DNA of 64,000 bases from Blastomussa wellsi. Lineage: Eukaryota; Cnidaria; Anthozoa; Scleractinia; Plerogyridae. The DNA lies in assembly GCA_947652115.1 (NCBI GenBank), contig OX393572.1, forward strand, positions 8,669,966 to 8,733,965. Reading direction: 5' to 3'. A program made the translations under genes and the position numbers. Positions within the stretch are counted from its first letter, which is position 1; every line of letters starts with the position of its first letter. The notes beneath the pieces are model-generated. The model ran no database searches. It was not told where the DNA came from and saw only the letters and a list, made by a program, of their open reading frames with translations. Positions 7,700 to 18,910 of this stretch are shown in pieces.

Positions 7700-8838
7700 T
7701 CAGTACTGCATAGTTTCCAATTGCAGCCCTAATATGTTCATCTGCAAGTCGCTGATTTCAAAGACGTGAATGTTCACTTTGCCCGAGCCACTGGCTTTCC
7801 GCTCGAGCTCCATCTGTACGCCGTCTGTGCTGTTCAAGAGTCGTGTGCCACTGCCGTGCAATGTAGTGTCTGCCATAGAGCGCAGATCAATAAGCAGCCC
7901 GATGTTGTCTGTCGTGTAGAACTTCGTCAGATTCATGTGTTGCGTTTTATCTTTCTTCTTGACAGAGAAACGTCTGACCTCCTCCCATATGTCATTGCCT
8001 TCGAGGCCGTTGTTGTACAACATGTTGGGTGAGCCGTTCACCGTGACGCTGACTTTTGTCAGGTCTGGGTTGAATTACTTATCTGAATTCCTGGCGCCCT
8101 CTGTGTACGGCTCGACAAAGAGGAGAAGAATGCCTTTTAGTGACCTCCTTTGGGCGTTGACTTTGATGTTTATCGCCGTATTGGTGTCCTTTGAAAATTT
8201 AACAACCTTGTCTTGCATCACGTGGTCGTACATGAACTCCTTGCCAGAGGAATAGATGCTGCTCGCTTCATCCGCCATCATCTTGCTTTTTATTATTTCG
8301 TACTCGAGCTGGATGTTTGTACAACAGTTTCGTTGGATTCGAAACCCTCACCACTTGTGAGGCCGGTGCGAGTGTCAGCTCGAACAAGAGGTTGTGGTAA
8401 AGAGCTTGAGGGTAAAGACACTATGGTCAGTCAGGATCTTGGTGGTCCAGTCTAATTTGGTATTTTGTTTCGAAAACCTTGTTTAGCACGTTTTCTGTGG
8501 CGACGCCCGAGGTTTTCTTGTCCCCCAAGCCCAATCGGATCTTGCAGAGGTCCTTGGTCTAAATACCGTCGAGCAGCATGTCATCACGCTCATCACGTAT
8601 GACGTTTTGCACCAGAAAGGTGTTGGCATGCCCCCCTCCCCCCAGCCAAGTCGCTGTTGAAGCGCAGCGCGAGCAAGCCGGGCCCGAGTACCTCGTTCTT
8701 GTTTAGCTTGGGCACCGAAATGTTTCCAGGTTTGGCTTCGCTACGATCGAAGGTGATCCTTTTCACAGCGCGCTCGGCTTCCATTGCATTGGGGCTTTTC
8801 TCGTAGTGCGGTAGCAAGTTTGCTTGCACTGATGCCAT
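7700..8838 (-). pseudogene. Candidate major capsid protein (left Polinton-like element)
   Basis: ATG at 8836-8838. Pieces in several frames follow each other in order: an N-terminal part (8593-8838; AERAVKRITFDRSEAKPGN), a decayed middle (8290-8590; LCKIRLGLGDKKTSGV is readable), then SSGKEFMYDHVMQDKVVKFS (8075-8281) and NLTKFYTTDNIGLLIDLRSM (7700-8041). Total length near 380 codons, place just upstream of the packaging ATPase, and beta-rich character fit a jelly-roll capsid protein. I recognise the pattern from cnidarian Polinton-like elements, so the capsid call is an inference. At least four frameshifts or stops are present. Confidence 0.55.
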
Positions 8839-8898
8839 GTCAATAATTTACACAATATAATTTTTAAATTGAAAATTCAATTGGAAATATAAGACGCA
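8839..8898. promoter_or_regulatory. Short divergent intergenic region
   Basis: Sixty AT-rich bases separate the start of the minus-strand capsid-like gene (8838) from the plus-strand coiled-coil gene (8899). It must have held two divergent promoters; I see no clear motif beyond AT-rich runs. Confidence 0.4.
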
Positions 8899-9965
8899 AT
8901 GGCAGAAGGTGGTTATGACAACCCTGCCTATGACCCAAATGATTTTGATCTCAATGATTGGTTTAACGACGACGACAACGACAAGCAAGACCCCAAATAA
9001 ACAACTCCTTTTGTGCCTGGCGGTTAAGAAATCGAAATGCAGACGATGCAACTTTTGTGAAAATATGAAGATATTCGAAGAAGACTGGCAGCTTTAAGAA
9101 GAAACTCAGCAACAGGGTTACTTGATATAAGTGAGGTGGTTGGGGCTCGAAACCTTTTAAGCCCTGAGGAACAAGCCAAAGAAATCCAAAGGGTAATAGA
9201 ATTAATCAAAAAACGTTATATAGAACCCGAATTTGGAAAATGGGGGGTGATCAGGTTCTCTGTAAATAAATCAATGGGCATTGTTGTTATTGGTACAAAG
9301 GGCGGAGAGCCAAGATTTTGTTTGATGATGGCAGTGGTTTTCGTTCAGAATTTTGAACAAAACTTTTGTCAAAAATGCTCTTGGCCAAAGCTCTGAAACA
9401 AAATGCCGAAATCTGTGATACCCGGCAAAAATATATTGATTTTGGAAGGAAAGTTGAACAGGAGACAATAATTCAAGAGGAAAATTTAAACGTGCAGAAG
9501 GCAAAATAAGAACAAGAAATTCAAGATCTGGAACACATAATCAAACGAACTCTGGCCAAAGCGGATCAAATGGCTGACGAAAATTCGGCTGAAGTGCAAA
9601 TATTAAAGCGGCTGGAAAAAAAAATTATAAAATTGATTTGGCCAATTCAGAAAAAAGTTGGCGGATCTTAAGAAACAAGAGAAAAAGTTAGTGGCTGACA
9701 GAAAAAAGGCAGCCAAAATGAAAGCTGAAATCGCCATAAAAATAAAAGAAAGAGACGATGTGGAAGAACGCCTCAACAGCACGAAACCGCTCGATGACCT
9801 GAACGCACAAGAAGCTGAGCTTCACAAGCAGTTTGAAAAAAACAGGGCAATCATCAACGATGAGAACACGTCCCCTTCCGAGAAAGTGGCTGCCGAAGAA
9901 AGAAATATGGAAGTACAAGAGAGCGAGGGCTATGCCTCTTCGCGAGAGGATAAAAGAAATCTTTA
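8899..9965 (+). pseudogene. Coiled-coil protein, N-terminal part (left Polinton-like element)
   Basis: ATG 8899 opens an acidic Asn/Asp/Tyr-rich N-terminus (MAEGGYDNPAYDPNDFDLND). Several stops and frameshifts follow. Recognisable pieces are VVGARNLLSPEEQAKEIQRV and FGKWGVIRFSVNKSMGIVVI (about 9140-9300), then a long Lys/Glu coiled coil up to about 9960. The coil runs into the membrane segment at 9932-10258 in the next frame, so both are probably one gene. Function unknown; a virion-associated membrane protein is plausible. Confidence 0.5.
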
Positions 9966-10258
9966 AAAAATACGGCGTAACCATTGCCTCTGTCATGCTG
10001 GCAGCTGGCGTCATGATCGGTGCCGCTGTTGGAGCTATTACCAACTCTTTGCATTCCTTGGGCAAGGGGATGGGCAACGGGCTAAAGCAAGTCGGTTCAA
10101 AAATGGGCTCGCTTCTCCCTAGCCTGATTGACTCGATTATCTCTTTCATTTTCAAAGCTGCCGGCCAGGCCATCAGTTTTCTGGCCGAACACACCTGGCT
10201 GCTGATTCTGGCAGCTTTGGCCTTCGTGATGGAAAGATATATGAAAAAGCGGCATTAA
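9932..10258 (+). CDS. Hydrophobic membrane domain, C-terminal part of the coiled-coil protein
   Basis: An intact frame from ATG 9932 (MPLRERIKEIFKKYGVTIAS) to TAA 10256-10258 has three hydrophobic stretches: VMLAAGVMIGAAVGAI, SLIDSIISFIFKAAGQA and WLLILAALAFVMERYM, ending in a basic tail. A Gly/Lys-rich hinge separates the first two. It probably belongs to the same protein as the preceding coiled coil, shifted by one frame. The stop overlaps by two bases the stop of a minus-strand fragment (10255-10330). Confidence 0.5.
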   Translation: MPLRERIKEIFKKYGVTIASVMLAAGVMIGAAVGAITNSLHSLGKGMGNGLKQVGSKMGSLLPSLIDSIISFIFKAAGQAISFLAEHTWLLILAALAFVMERYMKKRH

Positions 10259-10330
10259 CGGACTGAAAGGTACAATAATCCCGCAACTGCGACTGCGCCA
10301 AGCACGACAAGTTCTCCGCGTGCTTGTTAG
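10255..10330 (-). pseudogene. C-terminal membrane tail of another element gene
   Basis: Read on the minus strand, RGELVVLGAVAVAGLLYLSV ends at TAA 10255-10257 and is preceded by a stop just upstream. It resembles the hydrophobic tail of the protein at 159-543 in style, not in sequence. It is the last trace of the left element before the host exon. Confidence 0.4.
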
Positions 10331-10395
10331 TAAATGACACGAGTTCCATGGTCATCACTTTTTTTTCCTTCTCTTGCTACGCTTACTGCACTTAC

Positions 10396-10533
10396 GCGAT
10401 TTCCTTCTACTTCTTTAGTGAGCATCACAATGACTGCAGATTTTCGCTCCCACACCATCAACCAAAAGTCTTCCAATGTTGCGGCGATGGGGCCCTGGGT
10501 AAGAATGTAATCTGGAGATAGTGGTGTCACGTT
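10396..10533 (-). CDS. PTPN23: PTPN23-like exon: PTP domain (YILTQGP...FWLMVWE)
   Basis: 46 codons, phase 0 to 0. Acceptor tttgcag ends at 10534; donor GTAAGT follows CGC at 10395. The segment reads [20 protein letters not shown] and [19 protein letters not shown], the classic PTP core strand-helix region before the catalytic loop. It is the last host exon in the window. Confidence 0.93.
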
Positions 10534-10918
10534 CTGCAAAGAGAACCAGAATAACTGTTCAATTCATGTCCGAAGGTCCCTCACTATTCCACTGAGATTG
10601 CGTCCGGTAATATTAAACCTAAGTATTCAGACATCTAATGGCGTCAGAATGCTTTTGTAGGATATGCAATACAATGGCAATGTTCAACTAGAAAAAGAAC
10701 ATTAACCTCAACATCACAGTCAAAACTTCAATATCATTTTCAAAACTTCAACATCACACTTGATGTGTTTTGCTCTCTAATTCTCTCTCTAATTTGCTCT
10801 ATAATTTTTTATATAATAACCAAATCAATGCGCGCGCTCTGATTGGTCAATCAGCTATGGTTTATTGTGCCAGTAAACACATGGAAAAATCGCGCGTCTT
10901 CTGAATTATTATATAAAA
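10534..10918. other. Intron sequence without a gene
   Basis: Two similar short units (caaaacttcaatatcatttt, caaaacttcaacatcac) lie near 10720-10765. No coding signal is seen. Confidence 0.6.
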
Positions 10919-11099
10919 GCAATAGACCACAAGTTTCTATGGTTTATAGGCTGATAAACCACTTGGGATGGTGGAAGAACACTCGAACAATTCGTAAATC
11001 ACTCGCCTGCGGCTCGTGATTTACAAATTCTTCTCGTGTTCTGCCAAAATCCCGCGTGGTTTATCAGCTTATAAACCATAGAAACTTGTGGTCTATTGC
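10919..11099. mobile_element. 181-bp fold-back MITE
   Basis: The sequence folds on itself almost completely: gcaatagaccacaagtttct at the left is mirrored by agaaacttgtggtctattgc at the right, and the inner arms (tcgtaaatcac / gtgatttacaaat) continue the stem to a loop near tcgcctgcggct. No protein is encoded. Confidence 0.85.
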
Positions 11100-11257
11100 T
11101 TAAGTAGAACATTGGTGCGGATGAAAGCAAACAAAAAGGAAACATAGGATTGTTGTCTTCAATATTGCACGTGTATCCCCACTGATTATTCTTATTCTCG
11201 ACCAGATTAGGAAATTTGGGTAGGTAACACTCTTGATTACATGTATACTGCTATTAC

Positions 11258-11325
11258 CTTGATGATATTGGCATTGATGTAGTCTCCCCCTTCCTTGGTA
11301 TTTAGCGTCACTCTTGTGTGGTCCC
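11258..11325 (-). CDS. PTPN23: PTPN23-like exon: PTP domain (DHTRV...DYINANI)
   Basis: 68 bp. It starts with two bases (GG) that complete a codon from the exon at 18911, then encodes DHTRVTLNTKEGGDYINANI and IK. Acceptor tttttatag ends at 11326; donor GTAATA follows AAG at 11257. The motif matches the N-terminal PTP signature (D-x-x-R-V ... D-Y-I-N-A). Confidence 0.92.
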
Positions 11326-12937
11326 CTATAAAAAGAACAATGCTTTACTTCACCCGCCACGAAAATGTTCAAGCAGAGGGCAGAATTGCAATTTCACTGT
11401 TGCTAGGGCAAAAAGTTGTCAAAAGAAAAAATGATTTAGGACACCAAATGAAATAAAATGTTCCCTTTCCCGGAGAAACTTCACAAAAATCTCTTGCAGT
11501 TATGATCTGCTTTTCTTTTCCCACATCGTAGTAAATGCTGTACTTAAGGAGCTCTGTGGGTTACAAATATTATTTTATTTATTTGCCACGGAAAAAGGTT
11601 TTCAAACTTGATATAAAGATAACATTAAAGTTAATTAAATTTTAGTAAATAGTGTGAAAATAAAGAAAGAAAGAAAGATATGAAGATTTCCCACTGTAAG
11701 TATCTATAATTCTATTTTTCAATTGCATATCAGCGGCAGTTAAAATAATGTAAATGTGAACGCATAAACGATTCAAACAACACACAAAATTCGATGACGC
11801 ATACTTGTATTAGCAGATTATCACCGTCAAACCATACACACTTTGTATTGAAGAATCATCGTAGCTTCTGCTTGGACCTGTACTTATTAGAAACGATGGT
11901 AGGTAGCGAACGCTTACGATGAACCTTGAAGCAGCTACAGAAGCTTGCACAGTTTTGTGCGACGCTAGCACGGTTTGCACGATTGCGCGACTTTACAATC
12001 TTTGCACAATCTTGTACGGCCTTGTAAGAAATTGTACGGTTTCGGAAACTAAAACACAGGGAAAATAACTACAATAAATACGGGAAAGACTAAACAGACA
12101 AAATAATACAAAAAACTCACGTTTGTGTCCTTATGGGCCTTGAAACAAATATAGAACCCTTATAAACGAACTGCCATAAAAAAGACTATTTTGACTGAGC
12201 ACATGTGAAGCTTTAGCTGTAGCTTAAAATACGGGGTAGCATAATTGAGCAAAAGTAGTCAGAGTATCATTATGAAATCTTTGAATCTTTGGCAAGGAAA
12301 AGCATGAGATGAACGAAACTCGCAAACCGCCACGTCCGCCATGTTTGTTGTTTTTGCGAGTTGTTTTATAGCTTGTTCCAGGCTCTCAGATAGTGGGCAC
12401 GTGAAGAAATGATATACGTGAGCGAAGGAAGCGGAAGAGTGAAGAACACGCTAGTTGTTTTAGCGAACCGGAGCGCCTATGTGCGCCAGCGATACATATT
12501 TACAAAGAAACCGCTGTAATGGGGCCTGATCGTGCGAATCGCGTACGTATAAATATCAAGATGAATTGGACTGGATTTTGACCAAAACTTTTCACATTTT
12601 CGTTAAAAATTCTTGTTTTATCCTTAATTTGGGCGAATAGTCGCAAAATTGCGACTGAAGAGGAATTTTTAGTCGCAAAAGGGAAAATTTGATCACAAAT
12701 GCGACCGTATCAGTCGCAATTTCAAGTCCTGCCTGCGTTAAAGAATAATCTAACGTGTCAAGTCCTGTGCTGAAAAATAAACTAACGGGTCAAATCCACT
12801 TAAAAGAACTATCAATGTTCCATAAAAGTTCAGTCTTATCAAGCCTTCTGGCCTCATTGATCATTTTTGGGGCATGCCTCTTCTTCCTTGGCTAGCAAGA
12901 GGGCAACCTTGTCAGCCGGTCTGCGTAGTTCAAAGGT
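11326..12937. other. Intron sequence without a supported gene
   Basis: AT-rich sequence with a GAAA microsatellite near 11665-11680 and a short patch of repeated gcacggtttgcacg-like words at 11950-12020. No coding sequence seen. Confidence 0.6.
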
Positions 12938-13171
12938 TTAGGTCTTCAAATGCACCTTGGGATCCAACCCATTCTTGCTTGGTTCCGTCCTGATGACTCG
13001 TCCCATGGGATAAATGCTCCTAGGGCAGCTGTCATCTTTCATAAGAACAACATCACCAACAGCTAGATTTCGTTTTGGACTGTTCCACTTTGAGCGTTGT
13101 TGGAGTAGCAAGAGATATTCCCTCTCCAGCGTATCCAAAACAGGTTTGCCAGGTACTGTATTCGTCGCCAC
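12938..13171 (-). pseudogene. BEL/Pao integrase C-terminal (DUF5641-type) domain
   Basis: REYLLLLQQRSKWNSPKRNL followed by AVGDVVLMKDDSCPRSIYPM is typical of the chromatin/DNA-binding C-terminal domain after BEL integrases. It ends in a stop near 12938 and belongs to copy 1. Confidence 0.75.
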
Positions 13172-13465
13172 TGCTCCCTCCTTTCTGGTGGGGGAAGTAC
13201 GACGCTGGTCTTCATTGAAGAAGAAGATTGCTGGGGCTTAATATGTCGAGGTCATCGGGATCACTCAAAGCGAATGTCAGTGGTCTTGAGTTTTATTATA
13301 GCTTCAACTTCACAAGGTAGAGTTCTAAAGGATTCATCATCCAGCCGGGAGCCATGCTCATGCAGCAGCAATTTGTTGCTCCCATATACTGCTCATGTGG
13401 CTGCCACTCGGTGGGTTGAAAATCCAGCCCGTAATTTGCTCATTATCTACCTCGTCAACTGCTTG

Positions 13466-14460
13466 TCATAATTTTGTCTTGGCACCTACGAAATTCGTTC
13501 CATTGTCACTTTGAATATCTCGGATGGGTCCATGACAGGGAATAAAGCGCCTCGGAGCTTGGATAAATGAATCTGTTTCGAGGGAATAAATGGTCTCAAT
13601 ATGCACTGCTCTGCTTGCCAAACACGTGAAAAGACATGTGCCAGTGTACGTGAACGGTGGGGCTGGAGTCACTCGCTCTTTGCATAAGACAGCCATCTTC
13701 TGTTCAGTGACACGGTTACTGCAACAGGTAACACAATTTGCAATCAGGTGACGAACAGCAGCATTAGCACCTGGGACCCAGTACTTTTCCCTCAATTTAG
13801 CAAGTGTATGGCCGCGGCCTGCGTGTGCTAGATGGTTGTGCAAGTGCTGGATGATCTAGTTAGTAACGCGACTCTTGCGTTTCTTCTGGAAGATCATCAG
13901 CGTGGCTAAGACGGCCACACACACGAAGGAGACCTTCATGAATGAAGGGATCCAGTCGAGATAAGGGAACTTGGTTTCTTGAGCACCATTTTCTTTTGCT
14001 TTGCCTGACCCTGTTGGTTTCCATCGTCTTTGCTACTGACTTGTCTGAGAGTGTCAAATTCCTTACTGAAAGATCGTGACTGTACAAAGAGGCATGAAGC
14101 ATTCCTTTCGTTTCAGCTCGTGATGTTTTAATGTGCAAACTTTCTTGACTATGGTTTGGATCTGTCTCAAGATTAGCGCACCTTCCAATCTCCCTCCCTT
14201 TTTGTAATACAGCCTTAATTCTAAGAGAGGCAGCCGCTGAAAATTCCAGGTGATACCAGCTTGAGTGGTATTCTATCAACTTGTTAACTGATGCAGCCGG
14301 GTATTCCTTTACCGTGGTACTGGCAGGAACAACCTTTCCTGGCCTCAGGGTCATTGTCTGGAACCCCATCAACTGGAAAGGACTGCTGCCGCCACTCCGT
14401 TTCCAATTTCCACAAGAACTGTGGGCCCTTTCTCCAGTGTTGCTGCTGCAGAAGCCTTGC
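13466..14460 (-). pseudogene. BEL/Pao integrase, copy 1
   Basis: The zinc-binding H2C2 region is visible (HNHLAHAGRGHTLAKLREKY, then NCVTCC). Catalytic-domain pieces follow: FTCLASRAVHIETIYSLETD with the first Asp lost or frameshifted, and DIQSDNGTNFVGA with the second Asp. Upstream 13860-14372 carries the RNase H-integrase linker, including the short segment PFIHEGLLRVCGRLSHADDL. Stops and frame changes make it non-functional. Confidence 0.8.
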
Positions 14461-15319
14461 GGCAGTTAGACCTCTTGAGGCGTAGTCTGCCGGATAACTG
14501 CTGGTGGCTATGTATTTCCATTAGTTGCGGTTCAACAGGCCCTTTTGCCCTCGGAAAAGAAGGACTTTACCGAAGGGAAGTGCATGTTTGGTGTGTGACC
14601 GATATTCCCACGGTGAAACTGCCCACGGGAAATCACTATGGATACATCAAAGAGAACAAAAGAATTGTCCATGACATTTCCAGAACCAAGTTGTATCGTT
14701 TATCTATGGTTTATCAAACCACCAAGCTGTTCCACCAATCGTGAAGCAGCGAATGTCAATAACAGGAAACCGCATACTCTGGAGCACATGCTGGGCACAA
14801 TTAAAACTGCGAGTACAATGCATGGCCTCATTAGTATAACGAAATGAACTCAAATGTAGCTCGAGAAACTCGAAAGTTTTCCTTTCATAAGAAATCAAGA
14901 GCTCCAGTGTTCAAATGTTACTGGAACCAATTCTGTAGACGAGGAAATACCCAAGCACGTCTTGGCCGACGACCAAAAATAGAGTAGTGGAGTGAATGAA
15001 TTAGAAGAAAACGTAATCGCAGATACCTTTTGTGTATCCTTCCCAAAAAAATGTTGAATTGCTAAGTCACTTTGAGATCATTGTATGAGAAGCAAATGTT
15101 CACCTCAGGTAATCATTTGTAATGTGATCGACAGATAAAACCTGACCGGAAACCCAAGCTGATCGCGACCCCAGCAAATTACCCACGGGGACACCCACGT
15201 ATTGTGTGGGACTAGTAAAGTCTCTGTCAACTGCACATGACTGGCAAGAAATATTTGGAATGTGAAGTATATTCATATTTTGAACTGCGGGTGTAGATGA
15301 ATACCGGTGCAATGCAGAG

Positions 15320-15415
15320 CATCCCACCGAAATTCGCGGAGGTCACAGGTTCGAAGGCTTCTTCTTTCCAATTGCTTAAATTGGTAATTCACTGCGGTGT
15401 TAAATCTTCATTTCA
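15320..15415. repeat. tRNA-related SINE fragment inside BEL copy 1
   Basis: catcccaccgaaattcgcgg, then gaggtcacaggttcgaaggc and a tail with ccaattgcttaaattgg look like a decayed copy of a common tRNA-headed cnidarian repeat. Only the B-box half is readable. Confidence 0.4.
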
Positions 15416-15876
15416 AATATTTGGACTCTCTTTCGCTCGTTTACTATGTAGCGGATAACTGTGGTCGAGTCAGTGTGATAGGTGACAGTCTCAAGCTTGA
15501 CCTCTAGCTCTTCGTACAGCATTTGTCCCACACGGACAGAAACGGTTGCAGCGGTTAGTTCTAACCGTGGGACTGTTACAGCCTTAGTTGGTGTAAATCG
15601 GGTCTTGCCCAGCGAAAAGGAACAATGGACGCGATCTGTATTGTCCTGTAGACGCAGGTAAGCAGCACATCCATAGCCCATTGTGCTGGCATTGGGGAAC
15701 AAGTGAAGCTGCCTGGAAACAACTGGACCAAAGTCTGGTGGCTTGTGGCACCAATCCATTTGAAATTGCTCTAGCATCGGAGCTCTGTACACCATCCTAT
15801 CCATTTTGCTACGGTAGTCTTCGGGAATATCATCATCCCTGTCAAGATCCTTGTTGTGGCATAGATCCTGTAACAA
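15400..15876 (-). pseudogene. BEL/Pao RNase H region, copy 1
   Basis: One frame of 158 codons carries LHLFPNASTMGYGCAAYLRL, FTPTKAVTVPRLELTAATVS and VTYHTDSTTVIRYIVNERKR, the usual BEL RNase H landmarks; the first catalytic Asp position reads as Asn (FPNAS). The frame is cut at both ends. Confidence 0.8.
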
Positions 15877-15879
15877 CTT

Positions 15880-17030
15880 GTTTGCTAACAGTGTGAAGGG
15901 AGAAATGAAGCCCAGAGGATCGAAGATTGATGATACAGTAGATAATGTACCTCATCTTGTAAACGGTTTGGTGTCAATGACGATTCCAATTCCAAAACTG
16001 TCTCAACATGGAAAGTTAGTTAGTTAGTTAGTTAGTTCTCTCCGCGCCATGAGGCGCATAAGGCTGCAACTTTCGTTTTCCAACCAGCCCTGTCTTTTGC
16101 TGCAGTCCTGGCTTCAGCCCAGCTGGTCCACCTGCACAACAATTGCACAACAATTGCAAGTGAACTTGGTGAGGCGGAATCCACCCTTCTTTTAACATTG
16201 ACAAAGGTCTTCGATCAGCCTCACTGCAAAAGTTTCTGAGCTTACGGAACATAAACAATCGTCCAAATTGAAGTTCTTTTGCAGTTTGTTAGCCACCAAA
16301 GTACCATACTCTTCTTTGTTATCACTTGCGGTTCGCTTAAAGGGAAAAGTTAGCGACACTTAATGAGGAGACTGACCCAAACAAATGTACGACCATTTGA
16401 TACTCTTCTAAATCAGCCTCCAGGTTGCCGTCCGACCACCATAAGAAACAAAGCTAGTCATGCTGTTCAGTAGGCACTGTGACCTGGTGAATCATGGCTT
16501 CCACATCTGCCATGAAAGCCATTGGCTCTTTAAGAAACCTGGTTAGCACTCCCACAAGAAGAGTTTGTATGATCTGGACCTTGAAGTAAATGGTCATTAA
16601 GGGACACTCCTTGGAACTCTGCACTGAAGTCGAATTTGACACGTATTTATTCGGATGGTAAACCAAGTGGTGGGGTTTATACTACACCTTGCCTGGGATC
16701 GGCATCAGCAACTCGTTTGTATCTATTTGTGCATGTTCTTTAGTGATGAAATCATTGACAAAGGCGACGTAGTCAGAATGAGAATTGGAATATCTTAGCA
16801 TCTACTTCTTCTGCGAGTTAGCTCTTTTGATAGTCTGCTCCTTGCTGTAATAATAATACTATCATCATGCCGGAAAGGGAGAGGGACTTGGTAGTGGCCA
16901 TCAACGACTTTCGTTTCCCTTTCGACCACAATATATTCAGAAACTTCATGTCTTCATGAGAGGGCCTGCAATCGTCTTGTGCTTTGTTTACGATGTGATC
17001 ATTGAAGCCCATCTCAAACATTCTGAGCAA
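15880..17030 (-). pseudogene. BEL/Pao reverse transcriptase, copy 1
   Basis: Pieces in several frames: the start (GFNDHIVNKAQDD, 16818-17030), motif A with EPMAFMADVEAMIHQV (16454-16666), and NLEADLEEYQMVVHLFG downstream. A LINE 3' end (about 16020-16165) interrupts it before the YVDD region, which I could not find. Confidence 0.72.
16020..16165 (-). mobile_element. 5'-truncated LINE 3' end with AACT-type tail
   Basis: On the minus strand the piece encodes a short C-terminus ending VAALCASWRGEN then a stop, and finishes with repeated aact units (plus strand (gtta)n at 16016-16035). That kind of tail and coding end is usual for short LINE insertions. Confidence 0.55.
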
Positions 17031-17041
17031 TGACTTTGGAG

Positions 17042-17060
17042 CTAAATTATATTGTTATAC

Positions 17061-17104
<44 letters not shown>

Positions 17105-17400
17105 CTCCCTCCATGCATGGTTGCAAGTCGCAGCATAATCTCGACTCCGTCCACTCTTAGTTGTCTCCTGCACGTTTTCAGTTGAAAAACAGTTACCACT
17201 ACCATTATCGTAAAATGTGTACGTAGTAACAGACTTGCCACTGCCTTTCTGCTTCACTTTAACTGGAAGTATAGCATGCAACATTACAGTTTACTTATTG
17301 TTCGGTGCACCACATGCGGTTTTAGAGATATCAATGTGCCCATTGCTAACTGCTATAGTCTGGACTTCCATAGCTTGGAGTTCATTGCCAGCACTTTCTC
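17042..17400 (-). pseudogene. BEL/Pao aspartic protease region, copy 1
   Basis: LPVKVKQKGSGKSVTTYTFY runs into DNGSGNCFSTENVQETTKSG. The D-N-G-S-G core fits the retroviral-type protease site in BEL elements. Cysteine-containing sequence upstream (to about 17480) is probably the zinc-knuckle part of Gag. Confidence 0.7.
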
Positions 17401-17547
17401 TATTATTGTGAAGCCATCAATGTGCAATGCTGTTGGGTGCCGCTTCTTGCAAGTGTGCCTCTTTACACAACCTTTCGATACATGATCAGTTTTTGAATGA
17501 CTTTGCATCTAAAAGAAGATCAAGTTCTTCTGCTAGGCGACGTTCTA

Positions 17548-18010
17548 TCACACCGATCCTGCCTGTTTCCTAAATTCCAATAGAGACCCCTCCTTACTTT
17601 CACAATGATTACATTCGTTGTCTTGATCCTCTCCAGAAGTCAAGTCATCATAGTGAAGGTCGTATGCTTCTTGATACTTTTTAAATAATGTGTCCAAAAC
17701 ATTAAGTTCTGATTTAACTAAATGGAAATTGTTCTCATTTTCCATTAAGCTTGCGAGGGCATTTCTTTGTTTTGAAACAGAAGTCAACTTGGCGTTTGAT
17801 GAGTTTTCAGTTGCTTTATTTTTGTCTTCTTGTCCCTTCTCAGTTGATTTTAGTTCACAAGTATCGGGAATGTCTTCGTTAAGAACGTTCCCAGGCCCAG
17901 TGCCTTCAACAACAGATTTTTCACTCTTGGTGGACTGGACACTAGTTAATTCTTCGGTACTCGCTCACAAACACCGTAGACATCAGATTATAGTAGAGCT
18001 CCAGCAGCCC
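17548..18010 (-). pseudogene. BEL/Pao gag-like region, copy 1
   Basis: A frame of helical, charged sequence includes VSKQRNALASLMENENNFHL and LDTLFKKYQEAYDLHYDDL, as in the N-terminal region of BEL polyproteins. It starts with a Ser/Glu/Lys-rich leader. No clear start codon or LTR is visible. Confidence 0.6.
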
Positions 18011-18910
18011 TAAGGACCGCAAAGCAGAGTCCCATAACCAAAGAAATAGGAGAATCATGGCCTCCATTTTTCATGGTCAAGATGGCAAGTGACACGGCTC
18101 GCAGGCATGTGCAATCGACATACGTATGACGTCACCAACATGGTATGTATACTCCACCTAGTGACAGGTCAAACTGGTTAACATTAAAGTTAACGCATTA
18201 AAGCTTACTGATTTGTTTCTGCTGTGGAATCTTTCTTTAATGAATAGCTGTGCATGCTAGCATTTTTACTACAAGTAGTCTCCCAGATTATTTAAAACTG
18301 GTCAGCAGAAAATATAGAGCTCTGCTTTTAGGCTTGGCTAAATCTATATATTATTGTTACTTCTAAGGTGTTTTCTACCTTGGTAAACTATTACTTCGTG
18401 GTTTCCTTTGATTTGAAGGCAATTCATCACCAAAGAGGAATTTATTCATAGAGACAAAGCCCCTTTAAAGATCTTAGCATTCCTAATTGTCCAATTAGAA
18501 CTAGCCAGGGAACTCTAAAACCTGTCACATCAGCTTGACATCACCAGGACAGGTCATGATGCTTAGCAACATCCAAAACAGGTAAAACTGCTGGCACAAT
18601 TTTTACTGAAAGAGAGAGTCTTATCCCTTACAGAAAAGCAATGCATTCAAAGCTGGCACCGAAGGACAATGATAGCATGCAAGAGCTGAGGGACGAGAGT
18701 TGCTTCAACGTTCATTCACAATCATTCACAAAAGGTATCTAGTTGAGAACTGTAATCATCTACATGTCAAATGACACAACAAGTTCGCAAAACCCATTTG
18801 AAAATTTGAATAGAGCACTGGTATCGAAGACAGTTCACCATCAAACAAGAGTGCGAGATTAAATACTCGTTTGATTATGACTTAACAAGGAAAATTAACT
18901 TGATAGTTAC
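18011..18910. other. Intron sequence with one dispersed short repeat
   Basis: No coding sequence. A 44-bp dispersed motif lies at 18309-18352. Confidence 0.6.
18309..18352 (+). repeat. Dispersed 44-bp repeat, copy 1
   Basis: aaaatatagagctctgcttt, then taggcttggctaaatctata. Similar copies are at 35248-35292 and 51297-51339. Confidence 0.7.

Larger units (their letters stand above)
1..10330. mobile_element. Decayed Polinton-like (endogenous DNA virus) element, left copy
   Basis: Outside the later insertions, this stretch codes for a string of virus-like proteins: small membrane proteins, an A32-type packaging ATPase and a capsid-like protein on the minus strand, then a coiled-coil/membrane protein on the plus strand. 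That content fits the Polinton/Maverick and polinton-like virus class. Every gene carries frameshifts, stops or deletions, so it is a fossil. No polymerase, integrase or terminal inverted repeat is visible, and the element probably runs off the left edge. It lies in the intron that follows the PTPN23-like exon at 10396, with its right end within about 65 bp of that exon's splice donor. The class call is fairly sure; the exact family is not. Confidence 0.7.
12938..18010 (-). mobile_element. Decayed BEL/Pao LTR retrotransposon, copy 1
   Basis: Minus-strand remnants appear in BEL/Pao order from high to low coordinate: gag-like (17548-18010), aspartic protease (about 17042-17400), reverse transcriptase (about 15900-17030), RNase H (15400-15876), integrase (13466-14460) and the C-terminal DUF5641-type domain (12938-13171). 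Stops and frameshifts are frequent, and later repeats lie inside it. I could not place the LTRs. Confidence 0.85.
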
